Shown: positions 1 to 9,615, counted from the stretch's first letter. The stretch: 64,000 nt of DNA from a candidate division KSB1 bacterium (GCA_034506395.1 JAPDPQ010000013.1:62001-126000), one strand, 5' to 3'. A program made the numbers and translations. Notes: a model not told the origin generated them from the sequence alone.

Positions 1-246
1 CTCCATGAACTTCTCATAGTTCTCCACGCCCCGATAATGAAAGCTCCGGAACCGAATATGGGCATCGAAGCCGATGATCCGCGATCGGACCTCAGTCTCA
101 AAACCGTTCATCACCGATAGCACAATGATCAACGCAGCCACTCCAATCGTGACCCCAGCGATGGAAAAATAGTTGATCAACGAAATAAAACCAGTTCGGC
201 GCTTGGAACGAAAATATCGTTTTGCAATGAAAAATTCGTAAGACAT
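1..246 (-). CDS. LolC/LolE-type lipoprotein-releasing ABC permease, N-terminal 82 residues (cut by window edge)
   Basis: The minus strand from ATG at 246 reads without stop to the window edge. The start MSYEFFIAKRYFRSKR and the following hydrophobic stretch (about residues 24-46, ending in LSVMNGFE) are the hallmark of LolC/LolE inner-membrane permeases, which with LolD pull lipoproteins out of the inner membrane for delivery to the outer membrane. The first membrane segment and the beginning of the periplasmic domain are present; the rest lies outside. It follows lysS by 129 bp on the same strand and may be co-transcribed. LolC and LolE cannot be told apart from this fragment. Confidence 0.85.
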   Translation of the reverse strand, partial: MSYEFFIAKRYFRSKRRTGFISLINYFSIAGVTIGVAALIIVLSVMNGFETEVRSRIIGFDAHIRFRSFHYRGVENYEKFME

Positions 247-375
247 AATTGAGTTTTCTGATTTAATTTTATCATAGCATTGCTTTGCCCACTCCTGGTG
301 CAAATCCGCATCATCTGGCAAGCGCTTTCAGCTTCATCAAATTTTCAACTGGACAAAGCTGTGCTGGAAAACGCA

Positions 376-1866
376 TCATTTTTCTGGCCGCATATGCGGG
401 AAGAAGATGACATCCCGAATCGATGGTGAATCAGTGAGAATCATCACCAAACGATCGACGCCGACTCCCAACCCTGCGGTGGGCGGCATCCCATATTCCA
501 AAGCACGGATGTAATCCTCATCCATCACATGCGCTTCTTCATTGCCAGCTCGTGCGAATTCTAATTGTTGTTCAAATCGAGCCCGCTGATCAATCGGGTC
601 ATTCAGTTCAGAAAAAGCATTGCAAATCTCCTTGCCCGCGACGTAACCTTCAAATCGTTCCACCAAGCCCGGTTCACTGCGATGCTTTTTGGCCAGCGGG
701 GACAATTCAATCGGATAGTCGACAATGAATGTTGGCTGGATGAGATGGGGCTCCACCAATTCGCTGAAAATCTCATCGATGATTTTGCCAACATCGGCCC
801 CGGCCTCGATCGGGATATTTAATTTTTTAGCGATTGCCAGCAGTTCGGTCTTGCTTCGGCCAATGATCGGTTGCCCAGCATATTCGAATAAAATATCGGC
901 CATCTTGCGGCGTGGCCAAGGCGGTGTAAAATCGATCTCATTCCCCTGATACACCAATCGCATGGTTCCATTTAACTGCTCAACAGTGGTACTGACCATG
1001 GTTTCCACAAGTTCCATCATGAAATTATAGTCCTGATAGGCCACATAAAGCTCAAGCATGGTAAATTCAGGATTGTGAAATCGATCGATCCCCTCATTGC
1101 GAAAATCTTTGCCAAATTCGAACACGCCCTCAAACCCGCCCACGATCAATCGCTTTAGATAGAGCTCATCCGCAATTCTGAGGTACAAGTCAATATCCAA
1201 AGCATTATGATGGGTGATAAAGGGGCGAGCGGCCGCACCGCCATAAAGCGGCTGAAGAATCGGAGTCTCTACCTCCAAATACCCTCTCGCTTCCAGGAAT
1301 TTTCGAATCAATTGAATGATGCGGCTTCGCTTAATGAATACCTGCCTCACCTCTGGATTGACGATCAGATCTACATAGCGCTGGCGATAGCGCATCTCTT
1401 TATCTGCAAATTCATCATAAACCAGTCGCTCGCCTTCTTCGATCTTTTCTTTCACGATCGGCAGCGTTCGCAGCGTCTTGGATAATAATTCGAACTGCTT
1501 CACTAAAATCGTTATTTCACCAGTTCGTGTCTTGAAGACCTCGCCTTTTACCCCAAGGATGTCCCCAATATCGATCAGATCGAATAGTTGAAATCGCTTC
1601 TCGCCGACTTGATCCTGGCGAACATAGATCTGGATGCGACCGCTGCTATCCATGATGTGGGCGAAGGCAGCCCGGCCATGTTTGCGAATGGACATCACCC
1701 TGCCCGCCACACTAACCGGTTTATTTTCGTAATTATCAAAATTCTGAAGAATATCTCCAGCAAAATGGGTTCGATCATAGCAATGAGGATACGGATTCAC
1801 CCCCATTTGGATGATCTGCTGCAGTTTTTCATAACGGATCTTTTGTAGCTCTGTTAATTCTTCCAC
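376..1866 (-). CDS. lysS: Lysyl-tRNA synthetase, class II
   Basis: Charges tRNA-Lys with lysine in the cytoplasm. The 496-residue length matches bacterial class II LysRS. The N-terminal OB-fold that binds the anticodon covers about residues 50-150 ([21 protein letters not shown]). The catalytic core follows, with motif 2 around [18 protein letters not shown] and motif 3 [13 protein letters not shown] near the C-terminus. The start codon is GTG at 1866, preceded by a GGAG at a suitable distance. It lies between alr (131 bp upstream) and the lolC/E gene. No Lys-rich leader or terminator was seen upstream, so no attenuation is proposed here. Confidence 0.97.
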   Translation of the reverse strand: MEELTELQKIRYEKLQQIIQMGVNPYPHCYDRTHFAGDILQNFDNYENKPVSVAGRVMSIRKHGRAAFAHIMDSSGRIQIYVRQDQVGEKRFQLFDLIDIGDILGVKGEVFKTRTGEITILVKQFELLSKTLRTLPIVKEKIEEGERLVYDEFADKEMRYRQRYVDLIVNPEVRQVFIKRSRIIQLIRKFLEARGYLEVETPILQPLYGGAAARPFITHHNALDIDLYLRIADELYLKRLIVGGFEGVFEFGKDFRNEGIDRFHNPEFTMLELYVAYQDYNFMMELVETMVSTTVEQLNGTMRLVYQGNEIDFTPPWPRRKMADILFEYAGQPIIGRSKTELLAIAKKLNIPIEAGADVGKIIDEIFSELVEPHLIQPTFIVDYPIELSPLAKKHRSEPGLVERFEGYVAGKEICNAFSELNDPIDQRARFEQQLEFARAGNEEAHVMDEDYIRALEYGMPPTAGLGVGVDRLVMILTDSPSIRDVIFFPHMRPEK

Positions 1867-1997
1867 GAAGCATCTCCATCATTGATATTAAAGTAAATTT
1901 GTAAAACTAAAACATTGCGCGAAAATCGCACAAAAAAAATCATGACCAGATTAAAACTCTGACCTTCACTATTCCGAACAAAATAGCACATTGATCT

Positions 1998-3116
1998 TCA
2001 AACATACACTCTGGGGACACGCCGAGATATCCAGCATGTCACCTCGTACGGAATTGTCTTTAACATTTGACAAATTTCTTTGACCGTCATCGCGTTATCT
2101 TCGGGGCGACCGAACAGGATCACTTCATCGCCGACCTCCACGGGATGTTCCAGGCCGATATCGGCCATGACCATATCCATGCAAACCCGGCCCACCAGCG
2201 GGAATTTTCTACCTCGGATGGTCACCACAGCGCGATTGCTGAGTAATCGGTTGTAGCCATCCGCATAGCCGATCGGGATGGAAGCGATGCGCGTCGGTCT
2301 CGCAGTGATATATTGCCGTCCATAGCTGACACTGAAATTTTTGGGAACCGATTTGATGAAGCTCACCCGCGATTTTAGCGTCATCGCTGGTCGGATCGAT
2401 ACACTCTCGGTGGTTGTATTCGAGGGATAATAGCCATACATCATCACCCCGGGTCGAACCATGTCCAAGTATGTCTCTGGCAGATCCAGAATTGCCCCAC
2501 TGTTGGCAGCGTGTTTGAGCGGGATGTGAATGTTTTGTTCCCGTAATGCGGCTAAAATTGCTTGGAACCGCTGAAATTGGAGGTTGGCGAAGCTCTTATC
2601 CGCTTCATCCGCTGTAGCAAAATGCGTATAAATTCCCTGCAATACAATCCCAGGGGACTGGCGCACATAACGAATGAATTCAATTGCTTTGTCCCAACTG
2701 ACCCCCACGCGCCCCATGCCGGTATCAATCTTCACATGAACGCGAATCGGCTTTTGAAAGCTGACTGACAGTTGCGTCAGCGCATCCACAATTTCCTTTG
2801 TGTAAACGGTCACCTCGAGGTCATACTGAAAGAATTCCTCTAATTGATGGGCAAAAGCCCCGCTAAAAACAAGAATGGGTTCTAAAAACCCATGACTTCG
2901 AAGCTCAATCCCCTCTTCCACTAGCGCCACGCCCAAATAGCTGGCCCCGCTAGAGAGTGCGACCCGAGCCACCGGCACAGCGCCATGGCCGTAAGCGTCA
3001 GCTTTTACCACGGCCATCACCTGAGCTGGCGCGACCCGCTGCTTGATCGCTATGATATTGTTCGCAATCGCTGAGAGGTCAACCTCCGCAACTGTCGGCC
3101 GCAATAGTCCTCCCAT
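1998..3116 (-). CDS. alr: Alanine racemase
   Basis: PLP enzyme that interconverts L- and D-alanine for peptidoglycan synthesis. The PLP lysine lies in VVKADAYGHG near residue 38, and the second catalytic tyrosine in the SYGRQY / GYADGYNR region of the C-terminal domain; the VGRVCMDM motif is also present. At 372 residues it has normal family length. The ATG at 3116 has no clear Shine-Dalgarno site. It is followed at 131 bp by lysS and preceded by a 393-bp gap that carries a degenerate inverted-repeat element, so it probably has its own promoter. Confidence 0.96.
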   Translation of the reverse strand: MGGLLRPTVAEVDLSAIANNIIAIKQRVAPAQVMAVVKADAYGHGAVPVARVALSSGASYLGVALVEEGIELRSHGFLEPILVFSGAFAHQLEEFFQYDLEVTVYTKEIVDALTQLSVSFQKPIRVHVKIDTGMGRVGVSWDKAIEFIRYVRQSPGIVLQGIYTHFATADEADKSFANLQFQRFQAILAALREQNIHIPLKHAANSGAILDLPETYLDMVRPGVMMYGYYPSNTTTESVSIRPAMTLKSRVSFIKSVPKNFSVSYGRQYITARPTRIASIPIGYADGYNRLLSNRAVVTIRGRKFPLVGRVCMDMVMADIGLEHPVEVGDEVILFGRPEDNAMTVKEICQMLKTIPYEVTCWISRRVPRVYV

Positions 3117-3509
3117 TTAATGAAACATAGTTGTAAATAATGTTTGATCGTTCCACGAAAAGTGCTTCGCAAGTGAAAAATCATTAGCGCTAAATTGGTT
3201 GTATCACATTCAAATCCTTTTTCAGGAAAATTTATGGTTCATCACATCTCATTCAAGCCTCATTTGAGATCTGCAGCAGGGTATTCGAGCTGCCTTTCGA
3301 TTCACTGGCCAAAGCTCAGGGCGATAGCCAATGACGCAAGGAAATGACAGCTTCGCCTCAGCAAAATAGTGCCTGAACAAAAACTCACCTATCTGTCATT
3401 TCGACCTCACGGAGGAAATCTGTAAAGGAAATAATCTCAAAGTAACCAGATTTCTCAATTCGTCCAGAATGAGATTTTTGCCTGAGATTTAGTAGTTTTC
3501 ATTCAAGCA
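3117..3509. repeat. Gene-free 393 bp with a degenerate inverted-repeat element
   Basis: No open frame of interest. Positions 3394-3475 hold an imperfect inverted repeat: TGTCATTTCGACCTCACGG then GAGGAAATCT at 3412-3421, answered by AGATTTCTC at 3448-3456 and a degenerate GTCCAGAATGAGA. The outer motif (TGTCATT..., ...AATGACA) recurs at about 12314, 23831 and 61390, so this looks like a member of a dispersed REP- or MITE-like family. Confidence 0.5.
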
Positions 3510-4605
3510 CTAAATAGTTTGCTTGAGATAAGCATGAATGAACTGATCCAAATCGCCATCCATGACATTTTGGATGTTGCTGGTTTCGATCTTGGTCCTG
3601 TGATCCTTGACCAAATTATAGGGATGAAACACGTATGACCGAATTTGATTGCCCCAGCCAATTTCCTTCTTCGATTTTTCCAACTCTTGCATTTTTTCGA
3701 GCTCCTCCTCCTTTTTTTTCTGATAAAGCCGCGACATCAAGATTTTCATGGCGTTCTCACGGTTCATGTGCTGGGAACGTTCACTTTGACACTGAACCAC
3801 AATGCCTGTGGGGATATGGGTGATCCGAACTGCCGAGCTGGTTTTGTTGACATGCTGGCCGCCGGCACCACTGGCACGAAAGGTATCGATGCGCAGATCA
3901 TTCGGATTGATGACGATTTCGATCTCATTGTTCACCTCGGGATAGACGAATACCGAGGCGAAGGATGTATGTCGTCGGCGATTTGCATCGAATGGTGAAA
4001 TGCGGATCAATCGATGCACGCCAATTTCGGCTTTCAAATAGCCATAAGCGTATTCGCCTTGCACTTCGATGGTGACGCTCTTGATTCCAGCTTCCTCCCC
4101 CGCTTGCAGGTCCAAAATCTCTGAATGAAAATTGTGTCGTTCGATCCAGCGCAAATACATCCGCATGAGCATTTGTGCCCAATCCTGACTCTCAGTGCCG
4201 CCCGCGCCGGGATGAATAGTCAATATCGCATTCAGATGATCGTCAGGATCATTGAGCATATTTTCAAATTCAATCTTCTCAACCAATCCAGCTAATTCAT
4301 CGATCTCAGCGTTCACATCAGCCAAAAACTGCTCATCTCGTTCTTCTTCGCTTAACGTCAAAAGCTCATCTATATAAGCGGCTTTACTGGCTAAGGTCTG
4401 CCATTGGGTTACTTTGGTTTTGCGCTGATTAATTTCGCGCATCGTCTGTTGAGCACGATCACGGTCATTCCAAAAATCTGGCTTTAAAGTCTCTTGCTCC
4501 AATTGTTGTATCTGTTCACTTTTTTTATCGATTTCAAAGATAGCCTCGTAGCTCTTCGATGCGTGACTTCAATAATTCCAACCGATCTCTCATTTCTCCA
4601 ATCAT
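3510..4605 (-). CDS. prfB: Peptide chain release factor 2, expressed by programmed +1 frameshift
   Basis: RF2 releases the finished protein at UGA and UAA codons. The first 23 codons run from ATG 4605 to an in-frame TGA at 4536-4534. The slip site reads GGC TAT CTT TGA, preceded by a purine-rich CGAGG, as in the classical prfB recoding site. Skipping T4536 joins GAA 4535 and gives a protein of about 364 residues, equal to the usual RF2 length. The downstream part has the SPF stop-recognition tripeptide (RISPFDANRRRHTSF) and the catalytic GGQ (SGAGGQHVNKT). An open frame starting at TTG 4502 misses the first 34 residues. The ribosome-binding TAGAGG overlaps the stop of the upstream SpoIID gene (10-bp gap). 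Expression should be autoregulated: low RF2 favours the frameshift. Confidence 0.96.
4534..4549 (-). promoter_or_regulatory. prfB: Programmed +1 frameshift site of prfB
   Basis: On the minus strand: purine-rich CGAGG, then GGC TAT CTT TGA. The slippery CTT T and the in-frame TGA at 4536-4534 are placed as in known prfB genes. The +1 frame is open and encodes the rest of RF2. Confidence 0.93.
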
Positions 4606-4615
4606 CGAAAATCCT

Positions 4616-6235
4616 CTAATAAATTTTCTTTATTTCAACCCCCCGAAAGTAATGAGATAGTATCTCAGCATAATTTTTGCCTTGAAGCGCCAGAGCGATC
4701 CCCCCCGCCTGGCACAATCCCACCCCATGTCCAACACCTGCGCCATAAAAGGTAAAGCTAATGGGAAAACCTTCATCATCAAATTGCCGATCTATAACAA
4801 AACAGCTACTGGCCAGACGATCAGGAGCCAACGTCTGGCAAATGTTCTGCTCGCCCGCTATCAGCACATTTTTTAGACTCCCTAGGATTTCAACTTCAAA
4901 GATACGGCCTGAAACACCACGCCGAACTGGTATGATATCGAACAGGGAACCAATTGGATAACCGATTTTGGTTGAAATGATCTCCTCCAACTCCTCATGG
5001 TCATAATGCACTTGCCAGCGAAATGGTTTTATTGAGCTGATGAATTGGCTGTTCGGAATTTGTTTCGTTAGGTTACAATACACATCAGGCTCGTTCATTA
5101 CCCAGTCACGGATCGCAGCATCCGTGGTCAAATCGATTGGCCAATTATCACTTATTTGGCTGTTGGCGCAAAATACAGCGGGATAAGGCTCCTGACCGGT
5201 ATCGGGGCTAAGGCTGGAGTATGCTTCTGTGTGGCCGCCACAAATCAGGGAATAATAAGCATCGACCACAAGCCGGCCATCATGCAAAACCAAACCTTGT
5301 GTCTCTCGAACCGCTTTGCTAATTGGTTCTGCCGCAGCCATCACTCCTTGAAATCGTTGACAATGGGAACTGGAACACAGATGAAAATTGTCATCTGGAT
5401 GCCGAATCCCCAACGAGGCAATCGCCCGACTTCTTACCGCGATCGTCTGGGCTTGGATCACGGCTGGTGGCAAATCGGGTCGTATTTCGGCAGCGACAAC
5501 AGATTCGATATACTGCTCCAGTGGCAATTCGCAAATCACAATGATTTTGCCCTCATCATTGCAACGGAACTCCAATGGACCAACAAGGCTGCGATGTTTC
5601 TGCTGGCGCGCTTGAATCTCATTCTCCGAGTGCAAATCGAATAAATAAGTTATCACATCATCCGATTCAGGAAGGATTCGAATTACGTTTTCAGATTCGC
5701 TCAATTTTTCCAGCTCTGAATCGAATAGCTCGAATGATGCGTATGGCTCGTGAATTTTCTCGCGAAAAATTTGATATTGAAATCCTGACAACCGTTGTTG
5801 CGCAAATGCTTTGGCTTCGGCCTCTGTGTTCAATTCATCGACCACAACCCAGTATTCAGTATTATCATTGACAACTTTATTCCCCCAGTATAATTTGCCT
5901 CCTCGGATCTTGATGCGGTTGCCAATCCCTTTCTCGATTAATTGATACTCCAGCTCCTGCGCTTCATGGTAATCATAGAATCTGCCCAACACAAGATAAT
6001 ATGCATATTGGGGTGGCGAAAATTGTTTCAATTTCAGCCGCCATTTGACAGACGAAGCGACGTCCTTTAAAATAGCAACACCTTGATCATTCATTACTGA
6101 AAATCGACCAGTCAGACGAAAATCCACTGCGTCGCGAGGTTCCTCTAAAGCGATGCGCAATACTGGCATCCCCTCTTGCAATTTCGCTGGGGCGTGATTG
6201 TCCAGAGCTGAACCGTTTTGTGGTTGACCCAGCAT
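4616..6235 (-). CDS. SpoIID/LytB-domain protein with SPOR-like N-terminal modules
   Basis: About residues 225-540 match the SpoIID/LytB domain: ELPLEQYIESVVAAEIRPD carries the conserved Glu used by SpoIID for peptidoglycan glycan-strand cleavage, followed by QAQTIAVRSRAIAS, the CSSSHCQRFQG cysteine pair, and the terminal GVGHGVGLCQAGG. Before it lie two SPOR-like stretches (YYLVLGRFYDYHEAQELEYQL and YWVVVDELNTEAEAKAFAQQ), a fold that binds denuded glycan strands. The likely role is cell-wall remodelling. ATG 6235 has a GGAGG five bases upstream and is preferred over GTG 6256. No signal peptide is visible with either start, which is odd for a wall enzyme. It is the first gene of a unit with prfB, 10 bp downstream. 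Confidence 0.85.
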   Translation of the reverse strand: MLGQPQNGSALDNHAPAKLQEGMPVLRIALEEPRDAVDFRLTGRFSVMNDQGVAILKDVASSVKWRLKLKQFSPPQYAYYLVLGRFYDYHEAQELEYQLIEKGIGNRIKIRGGKLYWGNKVVNDNTEYWVVVDELNTEAEAKAFAQQRLSGFQYQIFREKIHEPYASFELFDSELEKLSESENVIRILPESDDVITYLFDLHSENEIQARQQKHRSLVGPLEFRCNDEGKIIVICELPLEQYIESVVAAEIRPDLPPAVIQAQTIAVRSRAIASLGIRHPDDNFHLCSSSHCQRFQGVMAAAEPISKAVRETQGLVLHDGRLVVDAYYSLICGGHTEAYSSLSPDTGQEPYPAVFCANSQISDNWPIDLTTDAAIRDWVMNEPDVYCNLTKQIPNSQFISSIKPFRWQVHYDHEELEEIISTKIGYPIGSLFDIIPVRRGVSGRIFEVEILGSLKNVLIAGEQNICQTLAPDRLASSCFVIDRQFDDEGFPISFTFYGAGVGHGVGLCQAGGIALALQGKNYAEILSHYFRGVEIKKIY

Positions 6236-6304
6236 TTCCACCTCCACATTATCCACCTTGAGTAACGATGATTTTCAATTCAAAATAAAAATTTATGAAA
6301 GGCA

Positions 6305-6333
6305 AATATACAATATTTTTGGTAAATAGTCAA
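6305..6333 (-). promoter_or_regulatory. Predicted sigma70-type promoter of the SpoIID-prfB unit
   Basis: On the minus strand, TTGACT (6333-6328), 17-bp spacer, TATATT (6310-6305). It lies about 70 bp upstream of the gene and back-to-back with the promoter of the plus-strand ATPase gene. Confidence 0.7.
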
Positions 6334-6435
6334 GAATTAAAAAGCCGCTGCTCGTTGCAAAAGGACATTCGGCATCTCTCTCCCAATTTGCATGGGCATC
6401 TATTCATCGTAAATCAGAAGCAAGAAATTTTTTTC

Positions 6436-6464
6436 TTGATTTGATCGGATGGGGTTATTATATT
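6436..6464 (+). promoter_or_regulatory. Predicted sigma70-type promoter of the OLD-like ATPase gene
   Basis: TTGATT (6436-6441), 17-bp spacer, TATATT (6459-6464), 38 bp before the ATG at 6503. Confidence 0.65.
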
Positions 6465-6502
6465 AACTCACAATTGATAGATTCATAAAATAGAGCGAGA
6501 CT

Positions 6503-7648
6503 ATGATCATCCAGACCGTATTTATTCGAGCCTTCAAATCTATTCTTGAATTAACCACCTCGATCGACCCAAAGATCTCGGTACTCATCGGTCCCAACGA
6601 AAGCGGCAAGACCAACATCCTTAAGGCGATGACGGCGTTCAATCCTGGCAGCGAATTCGACTATTCCATGACCTGCCAGTACTCCGATTCCTATGCACAA
6701 AAAAGATGCCCTGAAATCGCGCTGGAGTTCGTGATCTCGAAAGCTGCCAGAAATAAATTGCTCAAAATTTCTGACGCCTTCAAAACTGCGGCATCGTTTT
6801 ACGTGAAAAAAGAAGGGCCGCAAATCTCCGATTATAAAGTCCTGATCGATGGCCAGCCGGTTCCGATCCCTGACATGAAATCTCTGCTCATGTGCCTGCC
6901 AAAGATCGCCTATTTCGATGAAATCCCATTGATCAAAAATCGGGTCGATTATTACAGCCTGGTGGACGGTCGGCCTGGCTTCACCACGGAGCGCAATCTG
7001 CTTAAAATTGGCGGAATTGATGATGTCGAGGTCATTTTCGAAGACACAACGCATGGCCGGCGCGCGGCAGAACAAGCAAGCAGAACTATCACGGAACAAA
7101 TTCGCATGGTCTGGTCCCAAGAACCCAGCGTCGAGATCAAGCTTTCTGTCAATGGTAAAGTGCTCTATATCGACATTTCCGATAAAACCACAGTGCTCGA
7201 CACCCCAGAATCGCGCAGTCTCGGATTTCGCTGGTACCTCTCGTTTTGCATCAATTTCTTGGCACAAACGCGACAATCGAGCACCAACGAATATATTTTT
7301 CTCATCGATGAACCAGGCATTCATCTCCATCCGGCTGGACAAAAGGATCTGGTAAAAGTGCTGGAAAATTTAGCTGAGAAGAATCAGATCATCTACACAA
7401 CCCATTCTCCGTTCATGATCAATCGAGAATATCCAGAGCGAGTGAGATTAGTGACTAAGGGCACCGATGGTACCCATGTCGATAGCGAAGCTTATCGCCA
7501 AAACTGGAAGCCTTTGCGCAAATCCATCGGCTTGATGATTGGAGATCTGTTTTTTTTCAGTGATGATAGCCTGATCTTGGAACTGCCGAGACGGAAAGTG
7601 CCATTAACTGATCGACTTCGCTTTTGGAATAAGGAGCAAAGGTCTTAA
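6503..7648 (+). CDS. OLD-family-like AAA ATPase lacking a Toprim domain
   Basis: A single SMC/RecF-like ATPase. The Walker A motif is GPNESGKT (residues 30-37), and Walker B with the H-loop is FLIDEPGIHLHPAGQKDL...YTTHSPFMI (about 270-310). In OLD nucleases the ATPase is followed by a Toprim nuclease beginning with a VEGxxD motif. Here the corresponding DDSLILELPRRK is followed by only some 20 residues. It overlaps the next gene by one base (TAATG at 7646-7650), so the two are translationally coupled. It could be a stand-alone ATPase of the AAA_15/AAA_21 type or a decayed OLD protein. Its substrate is unknown. Confidence 0.75.
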   Translation: MIIQTVFIRAFKSILELTTSIDPKISVLIGPNESGKTNILKAMTAFNPGSEFDYSMTCQYSDSYAQKRCPEIALEFVISKAARNKLLKISDAFKTAASFYVKKEGPQISDYKVLIDGQPVPIPDMKSLLMCLPKIAYFDEIPLIKNRVDYYSLVDGRPGFTTERNLLKIGGIDDVEVIFEDTTHGRRAAEQASRTITEQIRMVWSQEPSVEIKLSVNGKVLYIDISDKTTVLDTPESRSLGFRWYLSFCINFLAQTRQSSTNEYIFLIDEPGIHLHPAGQKDLVKVLENLAEKNQIIYTTHSPFMINREYPERVRLVTKGTDGTHVDSEAYRQNWKPLRKSIGLMIGDLFFFSDDSLILELPRRKVPLTDRLRFWNKEQRS

Positions 7649-8592
7649 TGGTTCAACTGAGAAATAGCATTTGCGATGTCCCAGGGATCATGGTCGGACA
7701 CGCCCAAGATGAGGTCGCCCGGACTGGTTGTACCGTGATCTTGCCACGGCAACCCGTCATCGCCAGCGTTGAGGTTCGTGGACTTGCACCAGGTAGCCGC
7801 GAACTTGATCTTTTAGATCCAGTGCGCACCATTTCGCACGTCCATGCGATTCTGCTAACCGGTGGAAGTGCCTTTGGGTTGGATAGTGCACAAGGGGTCG
7901 TGCAATTTTTAGAGGAGCAGAATATCGGCTATGACACCGGGATTGCCAAGGTCCCTTTGGTGCCAGCAGCCGTCATTTACGATCTGGGGGTGGGATCTGC
8001 CCAAGTGCGGCCAGATCGCGCTATGGGCTACCTGGCAGCCAACCAGGCACATCCCAACAATGATTCTCGGGGACTTGTTGGAGCCGGTACCGGGGCAACA
8101 GTTGGAAAATTTGCTGGACACAGCTTTGCCATGAACGGTGGACTTGGTACTTGCTCAGGCATGATCGATGACAGAATTATTGTCGGCGTGATGGTGGTCG
8201 TGAATGCGTTGGGCAATATCATTGATCCTATCTCTGGCCAGACCATTGCTGGGGCGCGGGACCCAGACACTCACCAATTTATCGACCCTGCGCTCATTAT
8301 TACAAACCCTCAATCGCTATCGTTCGCTCGGTTGTCCAATACCACCCTAGCCGTCGTGGCAACCAATGCCCAATTGAATAAAGCTGAGGCGAAACGATTG
8401 GCCCAAATGGCAACCACAGGAATCACCCGAACAACCTACCCAGCTCATACGCCGTTCGATGGCGATGTCGTATTTGCCCTTAGCACTGGAGAGCTACCAC
8501 GTGTCGATCTATTTCGCATTGGTTTGCTTGCCAGCAATCTAATCGCTGATGCTATCATTCAGGCAGTAAAAGTGACAAATCCTCTCAAATAA
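7648..8592 (+). CDS. P1-family (S58) aminopeptidase / DmpA-like N-terminal nucleophile hydrolase
   Basis: The opening VPGIMVGHAQDEVARTGCTV, the TGGSAFGLDSAQGVVQFLEE block, GLVGAGTGATVGKF and the late DGDVVFALSTGEL are the conserved signatures of the DmpA/BapA family (L-aminopeptidase/D-esterase, Pfam Peptidase_S58). Members cut themselves internally to expose a nucleophilic residue and hydrolyse N-terminal residues, including D- or beta-amino acids. The 314-residue length is that of the smaller bacterial members. No signal peptide, so probably cytoplasmic. It is coupled to the upstream ATPase gene and ends at a bidirectional terminator. The substrate cannot be predicted. Confidence 0.9.
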   Translation: MVQLRNSICDVPGIMVGHAQDEVARTGCTVILPRQPVIASVEVRGLAPGSRELDLLDPVRTISHVHAILLTGGSAFGLDSAQGVVQFLEEQNIGYDTGIAKVPLVPAAVIYDLGVGSAQVRPDRAMGYLAANQAHPNNDSRGLVGAGTGATVGKFAGHSFAMNGGLGTCSGMIDDRIIVGVMVVVNALGNIIDPISGQTIAGARDPDTHQFIDPALIITNPQSLSFARLSNTTLAVVATNAQLNKAEAKRLAQMATTGITRTTYPAHTPFDGDVVFALSTGELPRVDLFRIGLLASNLIADAIIQAVKVTNPLK

Positions 8593-8595
8593 AAC

Positions 8596-8623
8596 GGGCG
8601 ATCAAAATGTGTGTTGATCGCCC
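8596..8623. terminator. Bidirectional hairpin terminator between convergent genes
   Basis: Perfect 10-bp stem GGGCGATCAA (8596-8605) / TTGATCGCCC (8614-8623) with an 8-base loop. On the minus strand it is followed by GTTTTATTT, a fair U-tract, so it terminates the AAA+ regulator gene best. It also lies 4 bases after the aminopeptidase stop. Confidence 0.75.
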
Positions 8624-8649
8624 ATGTTTCAACTGCATCCAGTTCCTGA

Positions 8650-9615
8650 TCAATCTTTGGGAATAGCGTACTTTTTCATTTTGAATCGAAGCGTCGCCTC
8701 TGGTACGCCTAGCAGCCGGGCTGCTTTCACCTGATTCCCTCCAAATCGCTTCAATGCTTTTTTGATCAGGTAAATTTCAATCTCCGATATCACGGCTTTG
8801 AGGTTCCTCGGCTCCAAGAAATCGAAAGGATGCTTTTTGATTCTAAATGGTAAAAACTCCGCAGAAAGCTCTCCCTCCGGGGACATCAATAGCAGGTTCT
8901 TCACGGTATTTTCCAGCTCCCGAATGTTCCCCTTCCAATCGTATTCCATAATCGATTCGAAGATCTCCGATTGAACCGCTGGTTCTTCTCTGCCCTCCTC
9001 TTGGCAATACTTTCTCAAGAAAAACGTGAACAGCTCTGGAATATCCTGTTTTCTTTCTCGCAGTGGCGGAATCTGAAGGGTGAGCATGTTCACAAGATAA
9101 TAAAGTTCCTTGCGAAACTTTTCCGATTCGATCTCTGGCGTGAGATCGTGATCCGACGTAGCAATGATTCGCATCGTGGCGTTGATCATTTCGTTGCCGT
9201 TAAGTCTCTTGAACTTCTTGTCTCGTAATACTTGAAGAAATTCATCCTGAAACTCATAATTCATATCGGCAATATTATCCAAAAAAAGAATCCCATTATT
9301 GGCTTTTTCCAACAGGCCGATCGTTGTGGAACCATCTGGATGCTCTTCGCCAAACAAATCCTTCAGGCTTATGGTTTTGCCCAGCGCCGAGCAGTTGACC
9401 TCAACGAATTGATGGTTGCGACGGGGGCTAAGACTGAAAATCTGACGCGCAATAAATTCCTTGCCAGTGCCAGTCTCCCCAATAATCAGCACATTGCTGT
9501 CGATTTTGGCTAATTTTCTGACGGCTCGTTTCAGTCGTTTTGCCTCAGGACTGCTACCAATAATAAGATCTTCCCCCATGTCTGCGATTTGTGTCTTAGT
9601 ACGTTTTTTTCTCAT
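8650..9615 (-). CDS. Sigma54-activator-like AAA+ regulator without receiver domain and without the GAFTGA loop
   Basis: The AAA+ module resembles enhancer-binding proteins: Walker A GETGTGKE (about residue 49 counted from GTG 9624), Walker B ILFLDNI, NMLTLQIPPLRERKQDIP, and sensor II KGNIRELENTV. A Fis-type helix-turn-helix (NQVKAARLLGVPEATLRFKMKKY) closes the protein. There is no N-terminal receiver or sensory domain. The loop that normally reads GAFTGA after ELFG is replaced by the shorter EEHPDGSTTI, and the Walker B DE is DN. Both changes argue against canonical sigma54 activation. ATG 9615 has a GGAAGG site; GTG 9624 would lie too close to it. It follows the membrane-protein gene at 106 bp on the same strand and may act with it. 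Confidence 0.85.
   Translation of the reverse strand: MRKKRTKTQIADMGEDLIIGSSPEAKRLKRAVRKLAKIDSNVLIIGETGTGKEFIARQIFSLSPRRNHQFVEVNCSALGKTISLKDLFGEEHPDGSTTIGLLEKANNGILFLDNIADMNYEFQDEFLQVLRDKKFKRLNGNEMINATMRIIATSDHDLTPEIESEKFRKELYYLVNMLTLQIPPLRERKQDIPELFTFFLRKYCQEEGREEPAVQSEIFESIMEYDWKGNIRELENTVKNLLLMSPEGELSAEFLPFRIKKHPFDFLEPRNLKAVISEIEIYLIKKALKRFGGNQVKAARLLGVPEATLRFKMKKYAIPKD

Noticed and set aside
7541..7648. Frameshifted remnant of a Toprim domain after the ATPase
   Set aside because: Other frames show only a weak VEG-like piece before a stop, and the next gene begins at once, so the evidence is too thin.
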